A stretch of 64,000 bases of DNA from Aphanomyces cochlioides (lineage: Eukaryota > Oomycota > Saprolegniomycetes > Saprolegniales > Verrucalvaceae). The notes below the pieces were generated by a model, which saw only the letters and a list, made by a program, of their open reading frames with translations, did not search any database and was not told where the DNA came from. Within the stretch, counting starts at the first letter, position 1. Each line of letters opens with the position of its first letter. Below, in pieces: positions 59,865-64,000 of the stretch. The stretch spans positions 992,001 to 1,056,000 of the forward strand of contig JAHQRK010000008.1 of assembly GCA_019828595.1 (NCBI GenBank), given 5' to 3'. The position numbers and the translations under genes are program-made.

Positions 59865-60604
59865 GTTTCGGTGACTGAATTGGGCAAGAACCACTGGGCC
59901 ACCGTCGCTCTGATTGGTTCTTCAACTATTGGCTTTAATATGAAGGCACGGAAAACAAAATCGGACTTCCTCGCAAAATTAATTGCTGAGATAATCGGCT
60001 TTAAAGTTTTTGAACTCTGGAATCTTATTTTCGCAAAAACACAAAAAACAACTTTCTTCGAATTTTGGATTGTATTGAAGTTATTGAGAAAGCATATGTT
60101 TAGAACATGTTTCAATCAAGTTTAAACGTCGTATTCTTTCTTTTTTGATGATTTAAACTGGTGCAATCGATAGATCTCCTCAAGACGAATCCGAAATCTC
60201 AAAAATGATATTTTTTCTAAGTCCGCTGATGGTCGACTTCGGGACGTCGGTACACAGCGACTATTTCACTTCTTGGGCCCCAAGAAGGCTTAATATGTAG
60301 CCACAGACGCGCTCTATAGCGCTGTATACGTAACACCAAACTGTCTGATTGGCAATAAGTCTGATTTTGTTTTCCGTGCCATATTATGGCAAAGTGACGA
60401 TGCGGAACGGCAGATAGCGAAAACGACCGAAGCATCCAATTCATTCAGTCGAGAATGCTTTAAATCATGCAATTCTCTTTAAATTGGTCATCTCCAGCGT
60501 CAGCAGCGTTCGAGCGAGAGCTGTGCGTCCGGGGACTTCCACATCGCAATCCAAGAAACACCCAAAAAATCACCAGCTGGTCTGTTTTCCTTTCATTTTC
60601 CTTA
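59865..60604. other. intergenic, nothing recognised
   Basis: No gene is supported. The last three bases are the TTA duplication of the following MITE. Confidence 0.55.
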
Positions 60605-60808
60605 GGAGTCGTTTCACCAAGAGGATAGGATAAATGGGATAAATATGTGCAACTTTTTCAGCCATAAAACTTTGCTCTGATTGGTCAAGAATTTACCCTG
60701 GAGGTAAGATTTATCCCACCTTCTGGAGGTAAGATAAATTTTACCCCGGAGTAAATTCAGTGTGTAACATTTATCCAAGTTATCCTATCCTCTTGCTGAA
60801 ATGACTCC
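60605..60808. mobile_element. 204-bp MITE with TTA duplication
   Basis: It starts GGAGTCGTTTCACCAAGAGG and ends in its near-complement. The inverted repeats are about 30-40 bp with few mismatches and share an AGAGGATAGGATAA core. TTA flanks at 60602-60604 and 60809-60811 fit a PIF/Harbinger-type insertion. The interior repeats TTTATCC/GGATAAA words. Confidence 0.8.
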
Positions 60809-60811
60809 TTA

Positions 60812-61583
60812 CAGCTGTTAATATTTTGTCACGTCACCCCAAACGCACCCCACCCTTTAACTCGTAAAATAGACATCATTTTCAATTCAGCTTTATTATT
60901 AATCTGGCTTCGCACTTGGCAGCGCAAATCACTTTTAACAAATGCAATCATCCTTGGAGACGAGCTATGTACTGTACTGGTGCTAACAGGTTGGTTCGGT
61001 GAGGCCCGTCGCTTCTTCTCGTATTAATTGATAATATACATTGCTCAAGCCTTTACAAAAGCCATTGGCTATAGACGTGACTTCGCGTATGCCTCCCCCA
61101 GAAAAAAGCAAGACATCAGGGAGTATAAAATAGATATGCGTAAATTCGTTATATTTTTCTCGCCCGTTCAATCATTGCTCGTGATGTAATCGTTTGCGTG
61201 GATTGCCAATGTGACATAAACTCAAGTAAGAGAGCTCTATAGAACGCACTGCCGACTTTGGTGACTCGCACAGTTCCTTCAACTATTAATAGTACATCAA
61301 CCAGAAAAAGTAAATTTGTATGGACAAAATATTCGGAATCGTGAAGCAGTTTGCTTCACAAATTCTCGATTCGTTGACAAAAGTCTTTTTTTGGAAATTT
61401 AAGTATATTGATTTAGTATTGATCTGAAATAAAACAAGAAAAAGTCCAACGAACAGAGAATTCGTGGAGTGTGTTGCTTCACGAAACCCATAACCAATGA
61501 AAAGCAAAGAAAACTAATAAAATTAGCCAATCATAGAGTTTGAGGGACTTTCGTCAGCTGTATTTCGTCATTTTGAAAGCGTA
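60812..61583. other. intergenic, nothing recognised
   Basis: Short minus-strand frames (60983-61171 and 61286-61507) have no recognisable domain. Confidence 0.5.
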
Positions 61584-63503
61584 TGGACAAGCTTCACGAT
61601 CGAATCTGCCCGCAGGAGCCGCATATCAGAGCCCACACGAGCTGGGTATAGGTCTGGTATCAATCAAATGAAGAAGTGGTTGATAGCTACAGGACAGCCT
61701 CACCTACTTATGCCATGTGGAGAGTCAGCGGACGGATTCACGTTAGACTTATCTCTTTTCCAGTACCAGGATTTTCTGTCTTTTCTCGAATGGACCATTC
61801 AAATAAAGCAGCCACAAGTATCTACCCTGAACGGCTACCGCAGTGCTTTAAAAAGACTTTACAGAGATCAAAACGTTGCCCTCCCTGCAGAGTTCGATGA
61901 TGACATGCATGTTGTTTTCTCTGGTATTTGATTATTTGATTTATTGTATTATAGTTATCATCTATTTAGGCATAAGAAAATCCTTGGCACAAAGTCTACA
62001 AAGCGGGGATAAAAGCCATAGCGGCAAAAGACCAATGTCGTTTTCCCAGTTCGAAATGCTCTGTGAAAAAAGCATTGTTTTGACGGACGGCGGTTTTACC
62101 CACTTGTACTTGATCCTGTCTTGGAACTTAATGTGTCGTTAAAAAAACACAGAGACTGTTTGGTATTGATAGTTTCTACTTTTGAAATCACATTCATAAA
62201 TCTATAGATTTAGCCACATAAGTTTTGAAGACGATTGCTTGGGAATTGTATTTCATAAAACGAAAACACAACAAGAAGGTGTAGCTATAAGAGTATATCC
62301 AACATAAAGTATGATAGGAACGAAGAATAAAGATCCCAAACATTGCTATTCAAATCCCTTCAACCCAAAAATATGTCTCTTCGTTGCGCTTGGAGTGTAT
62401 TTGGCATGTAACAGCCAAATTGAACCTGCATTTCTATTCCCTGGCTCAAACCAAAAGGTTCATTCATTTCAAATAATTCGAAATTTAATCTAGCATAGGA
62501 TCGTTTTGGGAAGTCGTTGGCAAAATTGCTTCTGTCTGAACTTGCTCAAAATGGGGATAGCGGTGGAAACCGCAAGCGTGAGATCGGCACGCATTCCATT
62601 CGGAAAGGCGCTGCTACATTTGTCTCGTCCGATAGTACCGGCGGTCCGTCAATTGTGAGCGTATGTTTGTGCTGTGGATGGTCATTGGGGAACGTAATGG
62701 AGCGATACTTCAGGTACGAAGCTGCAGGAGACCAGTTCACAGGCCGCGTTGTGACCGGACTCCCAGTGAATAACGCAAACTTTTCTGTTTTACCAGCACA
62801 TTTTGATTCTGTTGACAATGTCTTTGTCGACACCATGGTGCAGCAGATGTTTCCATCGCTGGCAAATTTGGATCACCTTAATGGCGTGCTTCGACTCGTA
62901 CTAGCTAGTCTTGTTGTACACTACAACTACTTGATTGCTGTCCTACCATCTTCCCATGCACTCCTATCCACGTCCTTGTTCTGCGATATAAATGCCAAAA
63001 ACCATCTTGAATTCCGCGTACAAGGTGGCCTAGGATCAAAGTTCATCAGGGCTTCTGGCATACCACCTCACATTGAGGTGTACAAGCAGCTGCTTCAAAA
63101 CGCTCGTGCTATTGCAGATGTACCTCGTGTAGTCATTGACGGTGTTCGTTCGGTATGCTTAAATACTCTTGAGAATGTTTGAGAAATAGTACATTTGTAG
63201 ATTTTTGATGAACATGGTGATTTCGCTGGAAACATCACTCGAAAGTTCATTGAGGATACTATATCAAATGCCATCAGAGAAGTCCCCCCTCATGTCGACA
63301 ATTCAACTGGCAGCTCAATGCTCGACAACAATGCCCATGTGAGCTCACAATACGAAATTTTCCATTGGGGTGGGGGGCTGCACAAGCTCCCTCAGGATTT
63401 TTCATTCCCCAGTGTCGATGTTTTGACGGCTTGGAAGCTTTGGTGGAGAGGTAACAATGCGAAGAAGATATTACTGATTTCCCTCTCAGTTTTAAACGGG
63501 TGA
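61584..63503 (+). pseudogene. Crypton-like tyrosine recombinase, intron-rich or decayed
   Basis: Read in segments, the gene has an N-terminal core-binding part (RISEPTRAGYRS, NQMKKW; about 61610-61920). A likely 46-nt intron (61925-61970) leads to the box I region ending LSWNLMCR, with Arg. A decayed or spliced stretch includes ISFEDDCLGIVFHKTK and NPFNPKICLFVALGVYL. A long frame (62517-63182) follows with HSIRKGA (the H-x-x-R box) and GWSLGNVMERYFRYE (the catalytic Tyr region). A further likely intron of about 50 nt precedes the tail to 63503. A TAA directly after the box I Arg (62140) argues that the gene is broken. Such recombinases cut and join DNA through a Tyr intermediate. The catalytic R...HxxR...Y set is visible. 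Confidence 0.7.
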
Positions 63504-63549
63504 TATTTATCGAGTTTCACAAGTCATTTAATTGAATGAATATAAAAGT

Positions 63550-64000
63550 TTAGAGGCTACTCTCACTATCAGCCATTCCCATACTGACTTCGTGGTTCAC
63601 AATGCCAGTGCGAGCCCAGCAGTTCACAACAGTGCTTTGGGAGACACACTTCCAGGCGTCTTTTGCCCACGACATAGCTTCGACCAGAGGTACCTCGTAC
63701 AATCTGTCTTGACGTCCATTCATCATTGAGTCGATTTGATCTAGAGCATTTTGCAATTGCCGTTGCTTTACCTTTGCCTTAAAGGCTGCAATGATTCCCG
63801 CATCTTGGGGCTGTAGGTGAGCTGTAGTGTTCTTTGGAAGCATCTTCGCCTTCACATTTTCCAGTTCAGCGTCGTCGTCAACCATATGAGGAGGAGCATT
63901 GTCCACAAGCAACACGATTTTTCGACCCTCTTCAACCATTCGAGCATTCAATGCAGACAGGTAGGTCTTGAAGATTCGTCCATTCATCCAACCCTTCTTG
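63550..64000 (-). CDS. Tigger/pogo-type DDE transposase, 3' part, cut by window edge
   Basis: The frame is open from the right edge to the stop at 63550. It shows the DDE_1 superfamily signature: VLLVDNAPPH with the second catalytic Asp, and LPKNTTAHLQPQDAGIIAAFK with the third Asp. A C-terminal helical region follows. The first catalytic Asp and the DNA-binding N-terminus would lie beyond the window. The stop is 47 bp from the end of the recombinase gene, which runs on the opposite strand. Confidence 0.88.
   Translation of the reverse strand, partial: KKGWMNGRIFKTYLSALNARMVEEGRKIVLLVDNAPPHMVDDDAELENVKAKMLPKNTTAHLQPQDAGIIAAFKAKVKQRQLQNALDQIDSMMNGRQDRLYEVPLVEAMSWAKDAWKCVSQSTVVNCWARTGIVNHEVSMGMADSESSL

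Noticed and set aside
59625..60125. 166-codon plus-strand ORF
   Set aside because: It is the complement of the metallothionein gene plus AT-rich flank.

Overview
The window looks like nuclear DNA of an oomycete, probably a saprolegnian (Aphanomyces/Saprolegnia-like). The evidence is three elicitin-like secreted proteins, membrane-anchored TKL kinases with Cys-rich ectodomains, a long Cys/His 'WRKY19-like' repeat protein, TTTAGGG-type promoter boxes and very short GT-AG introns. I placed 30 introns in six genes, all 33-56 nt. Summed exon lengths are divisible by three in every spliced model, which supports them.

Layout. (1) 1-21910: a nearly pure tandem array of a 678-bp unit, 32 copies plus a truncated 33rd, running off the left edge. 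Each unit has a CCAAT/TATA promoter-like block followed by a segment that folds on paper into a closed three-way-junction RNA. (2) 22.3-25.0 kb: a 5'-truncated, decayed Ty1/copia element joined to a fragment of a tyrosine-recombinase gene. (3) 25.8-27.0 kb: a non-autonomous TIR element with 8-bp TSDs that contains a PIF/Harbinger-type MITE. (4) 28.2-42.8 kb: a gene-rich host segment with two TKL kinases, an ankyrin protein, three small secreted or membrane proteins, a chorein/VPS13-type lipid-transfer protein with C2 and PH-like domains (13 exons), NOL12/RRP17 and an elicitin-like protein. (5) 43.5-50.9 kb: a transposon block with a MITE, a hAT element whose right TIR was hit by a second hAT, and a mariner with plant Stowaway-type ends. 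(6) 50.9-59.9 kb: host genes for an M17 aminopeptidase, U11/U12-35K, a 15-repeat Cys/His protein, a third elicitin-like protein and a metallothionein. (7) 60.6-64.0 kb: a small MITE, a Crypton-like tyrosine recombinase gene and the 3' part of a Tigger/pogo transposase cut by the right edge.

Together the host genes suggest a surface/signalling neighbourhood (kinases, elicitins, mucin-like protein) mixed with housekeeping RNA-processing genes. A palindromic TATCCGGAT-type motif lies 37-108 bp upstream of six of the start codons, and the same core occurs in every tandem unit. The tandem structured-RNA array is the strongest candidate for something undescribed. All identifications are from reading the sequence; no database search was run.
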